DNA from: an uncultured Actinomycetes bacterium
GTDB lineage: Bacteria > Actinomycetota > Acidimicrobiia > Acidimicrobiales > Microtrichaceae
DNA: 37,887 nucleotides
Assembly (NCBI GenBank): GCA_903852755.1
Contig: CAINRS010000070.1
Location: forward strand, 1 to 37,887
Direction: 5' to 3'
Each line of letters starts with the position of its first letter. The stretch's first letter is position 1. Below, in pieces: positions 15,609-24,637 of this stretch. Position numbers and translations under genes: made by a program. Under the pieces are notes generated by a model. It searched no databases. It was not told the origin of the DNA and was given only the letters and a program-made list of their open reading frames with translations.

Positions 15609-15614
15609 AGGGTA
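15609..15614 (-). promoter_or_regulatory. Possible internal -10 (TACCCT) for the radical SAM B / GT operon
   Basis: On the minus strand TACCCT (15614-15609) fits TANNNT. Initiation would fall near 15602, which puts both 29-bp hairpin repeats inside a leader of about 70 bases before ATG 15529. No convincing -35 is seen. Confidence 0.3.
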
Positions 15615-15653
15615 GCGGCCCTCGCCGGTACCCGGTCCTCCGTCCGCCGGGTC

Positions 15654-17168
15654 TCAGTCCGATACGGGAGCGAAGAGCAGCACGGCGTCCTCGGCCCAGC
15701 CGTGCTCGTCGCGGAGGGCCACGATGGCGATCCGGAACTGTTCTGCGCCGAACGTCGCCACGGCATCCACCCGGTCCGGTCCGGTGTCGAGCTCCTCGAA
15801 CCGACTGAGTGCCTGCTGCAGCACCTGGACCGGTGCACCGGTGAGCCCTCCGGGGGACACCCCGGCCAGCGCCTCGATCCGCGGGCTCGCCGATCGGATC
15901 AGGTCGTCCCGCCCGACGACGACTCGCGCCACGTCGCCGCCGCTGCTGAGCAGGGCGAGTTCCCGCTCCGCAGCCTGTTCGTCGTGGGGGCCGGATCCGG
16001 CGCAACGGAACATCAGGACCGTCCGGCCCGTCTGCTCCCAGACCGAGGCGCCGCCACCCGCACCGGCCGCGGCCCAGGCCCCGATCCGGGCGAGCTCACG
16101 GTCCCAGGTTCGTCGGTTGAGCCGCAGCTGCCCGGTCATCTCGTCGTCACGGGTGAGCAGGGCACGGTGCACCGCCGTGATCTCCTCGGCCGGGAGACGG
16201 GCGATGCTGCAGTGGACCGGCCCGCGCACGACGCTCACGTTGACGAAGATGCCTCGCTGTTCGGCGTAGCGGAGCAGCTCCGGGAACTCCCCGACGTTCT
16301 GTGGCATGAGGCAGTGGTTGATCGACACGTCTGTCCCGACCCGTCGGGCGTGCTCGGTGAACCGGTCGATGTTGGCGAGCACCTCACCCAGGTCGGCGCC
16401 GATCCGGATCGACTCGAACGTCGACGGCGTGATTCCGTCGAGGGAGAAGATGAAGTGCATCCGCACCGACGAGATGGCGCGCTCGACCCGCTGGTTCCAG
16501 GTGGTCGCGTTGGTGCACACGGTGCAGGGCAGGTCGGGCCGGACCCGGGCGATGAGCTCCCACATGCGGAAGTTCTCCGAGGCCAGGAAGGGCTCTCCGC
16601 CCTCGAAGCTGGCGTGGTCCAGGTGGGCGAGGAAGGGCTCGACGTCCTCGAAGAACTCGTCGCCGTAGGCGGGTTCCAGGGGTGGTCGGTGCTCCCGGTG
16701 GATCCGGATCGACGAGGAGAAGTCGCCGCTGCACTGGATGCACTGCAGGTTGCACGAGTTGGACAGCATGAAGTCGAGCCGGGTGGGCCACCCGCCTCCC
16801 CCGGCTCGGTGCAGGTGGCCGGCCCAGGCATCGAACTGCTCCGGGAACGACCCGGTGCGCCCCTCGAGCTCGACCTCGGCCCCACAGGCCTCGCAACCGA
16901 GCGAGTAGTCGTCCCGTTCGAGTCGGCGCACGATCTCGAGGCGCCGATCCCCACCCCAGAGGTCGGCGAGACGGTGGTCCCGGACGTTCCCGAGGCGTTC
17001 GAGGCTCTGGCAGCACACCGAGACCTCCCCGTCGGGAGCGAACTGCATCTGGATCGACGGCGCGGCGCACGCACCCCACGGTCGGTCCGGACCCGATGGG
17101 TCGGTGTTCGCCGGTCCCGGGGACCGTCGCCCGAGGCGAACGGCGGTCCCTCGAACGTGTCGCCACAT
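15654..17168 (-). CDS. Radical SAM protein with N-terminal twitch-like and C-terminal PAS-like domains (copy C)
   Basis: A 504-residue protein, first gene of the minus-strand run. The accessory domain has C34 (ACAAPS), C52-C53, LGNVRDHRLADLWGG and C92-x2-C95. The core carries C139-x3-C143-x2-C146 (CNLQCIQC) and a GGEP motif; the segment SSSIRIHREHRPPLEPAYGDEFFEDVEPFL closely matches copy A, so A and C are the nearer pair. The C-terminal domain (about 400-504) includes RDDLIRSASPRIEALAGVSP and FRIAIVALRDEHGWAEDAVL and aligns with copy B. The first ~30 residues are a basic extension that the others lack. ATG 17168 has GAGGAA about 8 bases upstream and a TACGCT hexamer at 17203-17198. It diverges from the B12-type radical SAM gene at 17419. 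Probable role: radical modification of a glycan or its precursor (inference). Confidence 0.88.
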   Translation of the reverse strand: MWRHVRGTAVRLGRRSPGPANTDPSGPDRPWGACAAPSIQMQFAPDGEVSVCCQSLERLGNVRDHRLADLWGGDRRLEIVRRLERDDYSLGCEACGAEVELEGRTGSFPEQFDAWAGHLHRAGGGGWPTRLDFMLSNSCNLQCIQCSGDFSSSIRIHREHRPPLEPAYGDEFFEDVEPFLAHLDHASFEGGEPFLASENFRMWELIARVRPDLPCTVCTNATTWNQRVERAISSVRMHFIFSLDGITPSTFESIRIGADLGEVLANIDRFTEHARRVGTDVSINHCLMPQNVGEFPELLRYAEQRGIFVNVSVVRGPVHCSIARLPAEEITAVHRALLTRDDEMTGQLRLNRRTWDRELARIGAWAAAGAGGGASVWEQTGRTVLMFRCAGSGPHDEQAAERELALLSSGGDVARVVVGRDDLIRSASPRIEALAGVSPGGLTGAPVQVLQQALSRFEELDTGPDRVDAVATFGAEQFRIAIVALRDEHGWAEDAVLLFAPVSD

Positions 17169-17197
17169 GGTGCAGGTTCCTCGTTCCGCTCGCACGC

Positions 17198-17203
17198 AGC
17201 GTA
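17198..17203 (-). promoter_or_regulatory. -10 element (TACGCT) for the minus-strand radical SAM/GT operon
   Basis: Minus-strand TACGCT at 17203-17198 lies 29 bases upstream of ATG 17168, giving a short leader that contains the GAGGAA ribosome site. It would drive the run from 17168 down to 8501. Confidence 0.4.
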
Positions 17204-17283
17204 CCGTCGGCCCGCTCGGACGTCCCCACGTCGGATCGACCGGTCGGTCCACGGGGGCCGATCCGTTCACGTCTGTCCCCCGC

Positions 17284-17322
17284 CGTGCCGACGCAACGTG
17301 CCGACGCACCGTGCCGACGCGC
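17284..17322. repeat. Three tandem 13-bp repeats in a divergent promoter region
   Basis: Units CGTGCCGACGCAA, CGTGCCGACGCAC and CGTGCCGACGCGC run head to tail, sharing the first 11 bases, with the start of a fourth (CGTGG) after them. They lie in the 250-base gap between the divergent genes starting at 17168 (minus) and 17419 (plus), a natural place for iterated regulator sites. CGGATCG / CGATCCG arms (17232-17238 and 17259-17265) lie nearby. Confidence 0.7.
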
Positions 17323-17377
17323 CGTGGTAGCACTGCCGCGCCGAGTGAGGCCCGTCGAACCTGCCGGCGCGCAGTTG

Positions 17378-17383
17378 TATTCT
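17378..17383 (+). promoter_or_regulatory. Possible -10 (TATTCT) for the B12-type radical SAM gene
   Basis: TATTCT lies in an unusually AT-rich patch. A weak -35-like TCGAAC (17355-17360) is 17 bases upstream. Initiation near 17390 would give a leader of about 29 bases that includes the GGAGGG ribosome site. Confidence 0.4.
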
Positions 17384-17418
17384 CCAGCGGGTACATCGCT
17401 TTGGGGAGGGCGATCGGG

Positions 17419-19143
17419 ATGGACCAATTCGGCATGGACCACTTCGGGATGGACCGCACGGATTCGACATCGACACCGGTGGTCGTCGGACGGAAGCCGC
17501 AGGACCGCAGTGCCGACGTCGGCGCCCGGGTGGCGCTGGTTCGTCCGCCGATCGTCATCTTCCCCCGGAGCCTGTCGAGCTACGGACCCGTCCCCCCGAT
17601 CGGCCTGGCCTACATCGCGGCGGTGCTGCGCGACGCCGGCCACGACGTATCGGTGATCGACGCGTCGGCGGAGGGCATCGACCGCGCCGAGGACTTCGAC
17701 ACCCCGGTCGGCAGACTGCGTCGCGTCGGTCTCTCACCCGTGGAGATCGCGGATCGGCTCCCCGATGACGTGCAGATGGTCGGGATCACCCACATGTTCC
17801 TGCACGAGTGGCCGCAGGCCCGTGAGGTGGCGACGTGCATCCGCGAGCGGTTCCCCGACGCCACGATCGTCCTGGGAGGCGAGAACGCGACTGCCTTCCA
17901 CCAACGGATTCTCGAGGAGTGCCCGGCGGTCGATGCCTGTGTGCTGGGAGAGGGTGAGGCGACGGCCCTGGCGGTCGCCGACCGGGTCGCCGCCGGTCTG
18001 GGCCTCGGGGGTCTCGCTGGAGTTGCACTCCGTGGGAGCGACGACGACGTGCCGGCCACACTCTCGACTCGACTCCGGAAGCTCGACGGCGTCCCACGTC
18101 CGGCGTGGGACCTGTTCCCCCTCGACCGGTACTGGGAGTACTCCGACTTCTTCGGGGTGCACCGGGGACGTTCGATTCCTGTGCTCGGGACCAGGGGGTG
18201 TCCCTACAGGTGCTCGTTCTGCTCGTCCCCGCAGATGTGGACCACGCGGTACGTCGTGCGGGATCCCGAGGACGTCGCCGATGAGATCGCCGGGTACGTG
18301 CGCGACTACGGGATCGAGAGTGTCAACTTCTGCGACCTGACCGCAGCGACCAAACGGAGCTGGACCCTGGGGTTCTGTGACGCCATCGAGGCGCGTGTTG
18401 AGGACCTCGAGTGGCAGATCCCCGTGGGATCGAGGAGCGAGATCCTCGACGAGGAGGTGCTCCGTCGGCTCCACGAGACGGGGTGTCGGTACATCACGTA
18501 CGCCCCCGAGAGCGGGTCGGACCGGATGCTCGAGATCTACGACAAGCGGGTGAGGTTGCCGGCCATGCTCGAGTCGCTCGCCACAGCGCACCGTGTCGGA
18601 CTGCGGACCAGGATCAACATCATCATCGGCCACCCTGCGGAGCAGTGGGCCGACATCTGGAAGAGCGCGAGGTTCCTGATCCGGGCCGCTCGGGCCGGTT
18701 GTGACGACGCCGCCGTCATCATGTTCTGTCCCTACCCGGGTTCGGCGGACTACGAGGCGCTGGTTGACAGCGGTCGTCTGGTGGTCGACGAGTCCTCCTA
18801 CTACGTCGGGATCTCCCGGACGTCGTCGACGCACGAGAGCTACAACGATCGCATGTCGGCCCGGTCGCTCCGGGCGGTTCAGTTGGCGCTGGTCTCGCTC
18901 TTCTACGGGCTCGGACTGGTCCTCCACCCCAGACGGATCCTGGAGTACGTGCAGGCCCAGCGGACGGGTGAGGAGCGGACGTTCCTGGATCAGCTCGTGC
19001 GGATCAAGTGGCGGGGATTCCGGTCCTCCAGTCGGCGTGCCGTCGTCCGTCGGTCTCCTCGCCTGCGAACCTCCGACAGTGGCGTCACTCCGCCTGAACC
19101 GACTGCCGACCCTGAGCGGGGCGACGCCGTCCGGGTCGTCTGA
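17419..19143 (+). CDS. B12-binding-type radical SAM protein
   Basis: A 574-residue protein. Residues about 37-200 form a Rossmann-like cobalamin-binding-type domain (VALVRPPIVIF, PPIGLAYIAAVLRDAGHDVSVID, VLGGENATAFH, CVLGEGE) but lack the DxHxxG base-off motif, as many of this family do. The radical SAM core begins at GTRGCPYRCSFCSSP, with C261-x3-C265-x2-C268. The family performs methyl transfers, ring closures and rearrangements, often on secondary metabolites or lipids. ATG 17419 has GGAGGG 8 bases upstream. The N-terminus has an odd threefold repeat, MDQFG-MDHFG-MDR, encoded by near-identical 15-base units, so ATG 17434 and 17449 are also possible starts. The tail is Arg-rich and probably disordered. 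It diverges from the radical SAM/GT operon. The substrate is unknown. Confidence 0.9.
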   Translation: MDQFGMDHFGMDRTDSTSTPVVVGRKPQDRSADVGARVALVRPPIVIFPRSLSSYGPVPPIGLAYIAAVLRDAGHDVSVIDASAEGIDRAEDFDTPVGRLRRVGLSPVEIADRLPDDVQMVGITHMFLHEWPQAREVATCIRERFPDATIVLGGENATAFHQRILEECPAVDACVLGEGEATALAVADRVAAGLGLGGLAGVALRGSDDDVPATLSTRLRKLDGVPRPAWDLFPLDRYWEYSDFFGVHRGRSIPVLGTRGCPYRCSFCSSPQMWTTRYVVRDPEDVADEIAGYVRDYGIESVNFCDLTAATKRSWTLGFCDAIEARVEDLEWQIPVGSRSEILDEEVLRRLHETGCRYITYAPESGSDRMLEIYDKRVRLPAMLESLATAHRVGLRTRINIIIGHPAEQWADIWKSARFLIRAARAGCDDAAVIMFCPYPGSADYEALVDSGRLVVDESSYYVGISRTSSTHESYNDRMSARSLRAVQLALVSLFYGLGLVLHPRRILEYVQAQRTGEERTFLDQLVRIKWRGFRSSSRRAVVRRSPRLRTSDSGVTPPEPTADPERGDAVRVV

Positions 19144-19145
19144 CG

Positions 19146-19170
19146 CCCGGGGTCCCCGTCCGGTCCCGGG
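19146..19170 (+). terminator. Possible hairpin after the B12-type radical SAM gene
   Basis: CCCGGG at 19146-19151 and 19165-19170 can pair (6-bp stem, 13-base loop) directly after the TGA at 19143. It is immediately upstream of the next gene's -10. No T-run follows, so support is weak. Confidence 0.3.
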
Positions 19171-19181
19171 TCGACCGGCGC

Positions 19182-19187
19182 TAGGTT
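19182..19187 (+). promoter_or_regulatory. -10 element (TAGGTT) for a leaderless aminotransferase gene
   Basis: TAGGTT ends 6 bases before GTG 19194. The distance matches the other TANNNT/start pairs in the window and implies leaderless transcription. No Shine-Dalgarno is visible. Confidence 0.45.
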
Positions 19188-19193
19188 GGCGCC

Positions 19194-20315
<1,122 letters not shown>

Positions 20316-20373
20316 GTGCCGGTCACCCACCGGGATCGGCTCGTCGCTCAGGGTGACGGCGCGATCGGCGGAC

Positions 20374-20403
20374 CTGACGGGCCCACGCACCGGTCGGTAC
20401 CGT
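20374..20403 (+). promoter_or_regulatory. Promoter for the A-T-TE gene (CTGACG / TACCGT)
   Basis: CTGACG (20374-20379) and TACCGT (20398-20403) are separated by 18 bases. GTG 20411 follows 7 bases after the -10. The GGTACCGT octamer is the same as that upstream of 7046 and 26663. A small CCGGT/ACCGG hairpin (20319-20333) lies just after the previous stop. Confidence 0.5.
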
Positions 20404-20410
20404 GGGAGTC

Positions 20411-23137
20411 GTGAGCGGATCCGGAACGGGGGTGTCGGACGGTCGGTCGCCGTTCGAGCGAGGCGGGCGAGATCGGGCGACGGTCGAGGTGACGACCACG
20501 GTGGGCGAGTGCTTCGCTGCCGTGGCGGCGCGGTTCCCCGACCGAGTGGCGGTGCGCGCTCCGTCGGCGACGTGGAACTACGCCGAACTCGCCGGGCGGG
20601 TGGCGCGGATCGCCGGTGGCCTGCGGCGGGTGGTCGGTCCTCGGTCCGGTCAGCCGGTCGCCCTGATCGCCGACCACGACGGTCCCCTCGTCGCAGCCGT
20701 GCTCGGGGTGATCAGCGCCGGTCAGGTCGTGGTCATCCTCGACCCTGCGGCACCGGCGGAGCAGACGGCGGCGGTGCTCGCGGAGGCCCGACCGCGGCAC
20801 CTCCTGCACGACGAACTGCACGCCGAGGCGGCGGCTTCGTTGGCTGCGTCGGACGGGCGAGTCTCCACGCTGTTGCTCGACGAGCTCGACGGCGAGTTCA
20901 CCGGCCCGGAGTCACTCGGGTGGCGAGCACCGCTCATGCTCGCGTTCACGTCGGGGACGAGCGGCGTGCCCAAGGGTGCGATCATCAACCACGGCGTGCT
21001 GCTCAACCTCGTCAGGGGGGCGACCGACGCCCTCGGGCTCGGCCCGGACGACACCATGCCGATGCTCTTCCCGACGTCGTTGGCGGTGGCGGCGTACCCG
21101 ATGTTCCTGCCGCTCCTCAACGGCGGGACCCTCTCGACCCTGGACGTCCGCTCGGTCGGACTGGCCCCGGTCGCCGATTTCCTGGCCGACGAGGGCATCA
21201 CGCTCGCCTACATGGCGCCGACGGTGGTGCGATTCCTGGTCGATGCGCTCGCCGGACGCGACTTCCCGGCGCTGCGGATGATCGCCCTCGGTGGCGAGCT
21301 GGTCGACCCGGAGATCCTCAAGGTGACCGCCGACCTGTTCGGGGTGCAGCACGTCGCCGTGGGGTACGGCACGACCGAGACGGGCGTCGTGTCGCTCGCG
21401 GTCTACGACTCGGCCGACCTGCCGGCGGAGTCGGTCCACTGCGGGTACGCCGTGGACGACGTCGACATCGTGGTGCTCGACGGGGCCGGAGCCCCTGCGG
21501 AGGTGGGGACCGCAGGTGAGGTCGCCGTCGTCAGCGAGTACCTGTTCGACGGCTACTGGGGCCACCCGGAGCTGAACCGCCGTGTGCTCTCGGCGGACCC
21601 GCGGGGTTCGGACCTTGCCTGCTACCGGACGGGTGACATCGGCCGGATCGATGAACACGGGGCCCTGACCCTGCTCGGACGGCTCGACACCAAGTTCAAG
21701 GTCCGAGGGCGGTTCGTCGTGCTCGGCGACGTCGAGGCCGACCTCCACGAGCTCCCCGAGGTCGCCGACGCAGCCGTGACGGCACGCACGGTCGACGGCG
21801 TCACCGAGCTTGTCGCGCACGTCGTGCCCGCCGAGCCGGGCGCCGTCGACGGCCCGGCGATCCGGGCGGCCCTGCTCGAGCGGCGCGAGGCGTACCGGGT
21901 TCCGTCGCGGTGGGTGCTCCTCGACGAACTGCCCCGGCTGCCGAACGGCAAGACCGACCGGCGTGCCCTGCCCGATCCGGACGTCGTGCTCGACGTGCTG
22001 AGCGGACTCGAACCGGGAGCGTCCGTCTCGGCGGCCGACCACGCCGAGGTGCGCGAGTCGGTTCGGACCCTGTGGGAGAGCATGCTCCCCGTCGGCCCGG
22101 TCGGTGACGACGAGGACTTCATGGAGCTCGGCGGTGACTCGCTGCTCGCCGCCCAGATGCTCGTCCTGCTCGAACGACGGACCGGTGTGGCGGTGCCGAT
22201 GGGGGAACTCGTGCACGCCCGGACCGTGCGGACGCTCGCCGAGGTGGTGGTCCGGCTGCGCGCCGGCGGCCCCTCCGACGCCGGGACGGCCGCGTGCGTG
22301 CAGCACGGGGATCTCTCACGCCATCCCCGCCTGTGGTTCGTGCACGACCTCCAGGGCTCCGCGTACCGGGTCCGCCACCTCGCCGCCGAGCTCGGCGGCG
22401 ACCAACCGGTGTGGAGTTTCGAGTCACCGCTCCTGGCCGGCGAGCCGAACCTCGACACCTCGCTCGAGACCTTCGCGGCCCGCTACGTGACCGATCTCCT
22501 CGCCGTCCAGCCCGAGGGCCCCTACCACCTCGCCGGGTACTCCTTCGGCGGGATCTGCGCCTACGAGATGGCGCGGCAGCTCCGGCGTGACGGCCACGAG
22601 GTGGCGTTCGTCGGCGTGGTCGACGTCGGGCCCGGGTACCGCGGTCCCGGGTGGAGTGCCCGTCGCTCGCCCCTGCGCCCCTGGTTCGGCATCGCCCCAC
22701 CACCTCCGGATGGATCGTCCGTGGCGGCGCAGTTCGGCCACTACCGGCGCATGTTCCGGACCAGTCGGTCCGGTGCCGCCAGGCACCTGATGGTGCGGTC
22801 CGGGCTCGCCAGGCTCATCGACCCCATCCGATTCCGGGCCGACCTCCGGCGTGACGGTCGGGTGCGACCCGACTGGCGACTCTGGTACGCGTGGGAGGAG
22901 CACTGGCAGCTCGCCGCCCGGCACTGGGACCGGTCGTCGACCTACCCCGGTCGGGTGGACCTGTTCTGGGCCGACGACTCCGCCTCGTCGGACGCCACCA
23001 TGGGCTGGGGTCCGCTGGTCGGGGAGTTGCACGTCCACCGGTTCGCCGGCGACCACGAGGGGATCCTCGAGCCCACGGGCGCCCGGGCGCTCGCCCGCAG
23101 TCTGCGGAGGGTGCTCGACGCGCTCCCGGGCGGCTGA
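20411..23137 (+). CDS. NRPS-like adenylation-carrier-thioesterase (A-T-TE) protein
   Basis: A 908-residue, three-domain protein (numbering from GTG 20411). The adenylation domain has A3 FTSGTSGVPK (179-188), GYGTTE (318-323), YRTGD (405-409) and A10 NGKTDR with K514. The carrier domain has LGGDS with phosphopantetheine Ser577. The thioesterase has GYSFGG with nucleophile Ser711, likely Asp738 and His882. There is no condensation or reductase domain. At the FDxS position of amino-acid-activating domains this protein has FPTS (220-223), losing the Asp that binds an alpha-amino group, so the substrate may be a non-amino carboxylic acid. GTG 20402, three codons earlier, is an alternative start, but 20411 fits the promoter spacing. 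It might load and release an acyl group for decorating a sugar, or make a small ester or dimer as fungal A-T-TE enzymes do (inference). Confidence 0.9.
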   Translation: MSGSGTGVSDGRSPFERGGRDRATVEVTTTVGECFAAVAARFPDRVAVRAPSATWNYAELAGRVARIAGGLRRVVGPRSGQPVALIADHDGPLVAAVLGVISAGQVVVILDPAAPAEQTAAVLAEARPRHLLHDELHAEAAASLAASDGRVSTLLLDELDGEFTGPESLGWRAPLMLAFTSGTSGVPKGAIINHGVLLNLVRGATDALGLGPDDTMPMLFPTSLAVAAYPMFLPLLNGGTLSTLDVRSVGLAPVADFLADEGITLAYMAPTVVRFLVDALAGRDFPALRMIALGGELVDPEILKVTADLFGVQHVAVGYGTTETGVVSLAVYDSADLPAESVHCGYAVDDVDIVVLDGAGAPAEVGTAGEVAVVSEYLFDGYWGHPELNRRVLSADPRGSDLACYRTGDIGRIDEHGALTLLGRLDTKFKVRGRFVVLGDVEADLHELPEVADAAVTARTVDGVTELVAHVVPAEPGAVDGPAIRAALLERREAYRVPSRWVLLDELPRLPNGKTDRRALPDPDVVLDVLSGLEPGASVSAADHAEVRESVRTLWESMLPVGPVGDDEDFMELGGDSLLAAQMLVLLERRTGVAVPMGELVHARTVRTLAEVVVRLRAGGPSDAGTAACVQHGDLSRHPRLWFVHDLQGSAYRVRHLAAELGGDQPVWSFESPLLAGEPNLDTSLETFAARYVTDLLAVQPEGPYHLAGYSFGGICAYEMARQLRRDGHEVAFVGVVDVGPGYRGPGWSARRSPLRPWFGIAPPPPDGSSVAAQFGHYRRMFRTSRSGAARHLMVRSGLARLIDPIRFRADLRRDGRVRPDWRLWYAWEEHWQLAARHWDRSSTYPGRVDLFWADDSASSDATMGWGPLVGELHVHRFAGDHEGILEPTGARALARSLRRVLDALPGG

Positions 23138-23281
23138 GTCGGCGGGCCCACGGACGGTCGTCCCGGTGATCGTCGCTGCGAGCCCGTCAGGCTGCTGCGG
23201 ATTCGTCACCGCGCCGGGGCAGACTCTCCCGGTCCGCGGTCGCCACGGGACCGAGGCCGAGCCGAGCACGGGAGGACAGAC

Positions 23282-24637
23282 GTGAGCGACCTGACCGGAC
23301 CTGCACCCGATGACCTGATCATCGTCAGCGTCGACGACCACGTGGTCGAACCCCCGGACATGTTCGACGGCCGGCTCGCTGCGAAGTGGGCCGACCGTGC
23401 CCCTCGGGTGATCGAACGTGCCGACGGCCGCGAGATGTGGTTGTTCGAAGGGGTGGAGATCCCGAACTTCGGACTGAACGCGGTGTCGGGTCGTCCGCAG
23501 GAGGAGTTCGGCATCGAACCGACGCGCTACGACGAGATCCGTCCGGGTTGCTGGGACGTCGACGCTCGCATCGACGACATGAACGCCGGCGGCGTGCTCG
23601 CGTCACTGTGCTTCCCGTCGTTCCCGCAGTTCTGCGGACAGATCTTCGCCAACACCGAGGACGCGGACCTCGCCCTCGCCGTCCTCCAGGCCTACAACGA
23701 CTGGCACATCGACGGGTGGGCCGGTGCCCACCCCGGCCGGTTCATCCCGCTGGCGCTCATCCCCTACTGGGATCCCGAACTCATGGCCGCCGAGGTCCGT
23801 CGGGTCGCCGCCCGGGGTGTCCGAGCGGTCACCTGGTCGGAGAACCCCGAGAAGCTCGGTGTCCCGAGCTTCCACAGCGAGCACTGGGATCCGTTCTGGA
23901 GGGCGTGCGACGACGAGGGGATGGTGGTCTGTCTGCACATCGGGTCCTCGTCCGCCGTCAAGCTGCCGTCGGTCGACGCTCCGTTCACCACGATGATGAC
24001 CCTGCAGCCGACTGCCGTCATGGACACCGCAGCGGACCTGCTCTGGTCCAGGGTCCTCGTGGAGTTCCCGAACGTCCGGTTCGCCCTGAGCGAGGGCTCG
24101 ATCGGCTGGATCCCGTACCTGCTCGAGCGGGCCGACTACGTGTGGGAGAACCACCGGATCTGGACCGGATCCGACATGGGCGGCCGTCCGCCGTCCGAGG
24201 TGTTCCGGGAGCACTTCCTCGCGTGCTTCATCACCGATGACGCCGGTCTGCGGCTCATCGACCGCGTCGGCACCGACATCGTGTGCGTGGAGTCGGACTA
24301 CCCGCACTCCGACTCGACCTGGCCGCACACCCCGGAGCGGCTCGCCCCGCAGCTGCGTGGCCTGTCCGACGACGTCGTCGCCGACATCACCCACCGCAAC
24401 GCCATGCGGCACTTCGGGTTCGACCCCTTCGCCCACCGGGCTCCCGAGGAGTGCACGGCCGGAGCGCTCCGTTCGCTCGCCGGTCACGTCGACGTCGGTC
24501 CGTGCGAGCCACGGCGGCCCTTCACGCCGCCGGACCGGCCGCTGACGCTCACGGACATGCTGCTGCGCGCCGAGCATCCGCTCCTCGACGAGCAGGCAGC
24601 TGCCGAGGGCCTGACCGGAGGGAGTGAGGATCAGTGA
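23282..24637 (+). CDS. Amidohydrolase-2 family metal-dependent hydrolase/decarboxylase
   Basis: A 451-residue TIM-barrel protein of the amidohydrolase-2 (ACMSD-related) family. The opening VSVDDHVVEPPDMF carries D18/H20, the first-strand metal site of this subfamily. Later come VCLHIGSSS and, near the C-terminal end of the barrel, ESDYPHSD, whose Asp is the usual last metal ligand or catalytic residue. Members hydrolyse or decarboxylate small carboxylated molecules; the substrate here is not predictable. GTG 23282 has GGAGG 6 bases upstream. It overlaps the next, related amidohydrolase gene by GTGA, so the two may form a heteromer or act in sequence. The 144-base gap before it shows no clear promoter to me. 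Such paired amidohydrolases also occur in actinobacterial catabolism, so a link to the glycan locus is not certain. Confidence 0.88.
   Translation: MSDLTGPAPDDLIIVSVDDHVVEPPDMFDGRLAAKWADRAPRVIERADGREMWLFEGVEIPNFGLNAVSGRPQEEFGIEPTRYDEIRPGCWDVDARIDDMNAGGVLASLCFPSFPQFCGQIFANTEDADLALAVLQAYNDWHIDGWAGAHPGRFIPLALIPYWDPELMAAEVRRVAARGVRAVTWSENPEKLGVPSFHSEHWDPFWRACDDEGMVVCLHIGSSSAVKLPSVDAPFTTMMTLQPTAVMDTAADLLWSRVLVEFPNVRFALSEGSIGWIPYLLERADYVWENHRIWTGSDMGGRPPSEVFREHFLACFITDDAGLRLIDRVGTDIVCVESDYPHSDSTWPHTPERLAPQLRGLSDDVVADITHRNAMRHFGFDPFAHRAPEECTAGALRSLAGHVDVGPCEPRRPFTPPDRPLTLTDMLLRAEHPLLDEQAAAEGLTGGSEDQ

Noticed and set aside
7046-17168. A RiPP (peptide natural product) cluster with a small precursor
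   Set aside because: No short gene with a credible ribosome site or leader-like peptide was seen near the radical SAM genes, and the neighbours are GTs. Very short precursors cannot be excluded by eye.
17284-17322. Plasmid-type iteron origin
   Set aside because: There are three short units only, no replication gene nearby, and the position is between divergent metabolic genes.
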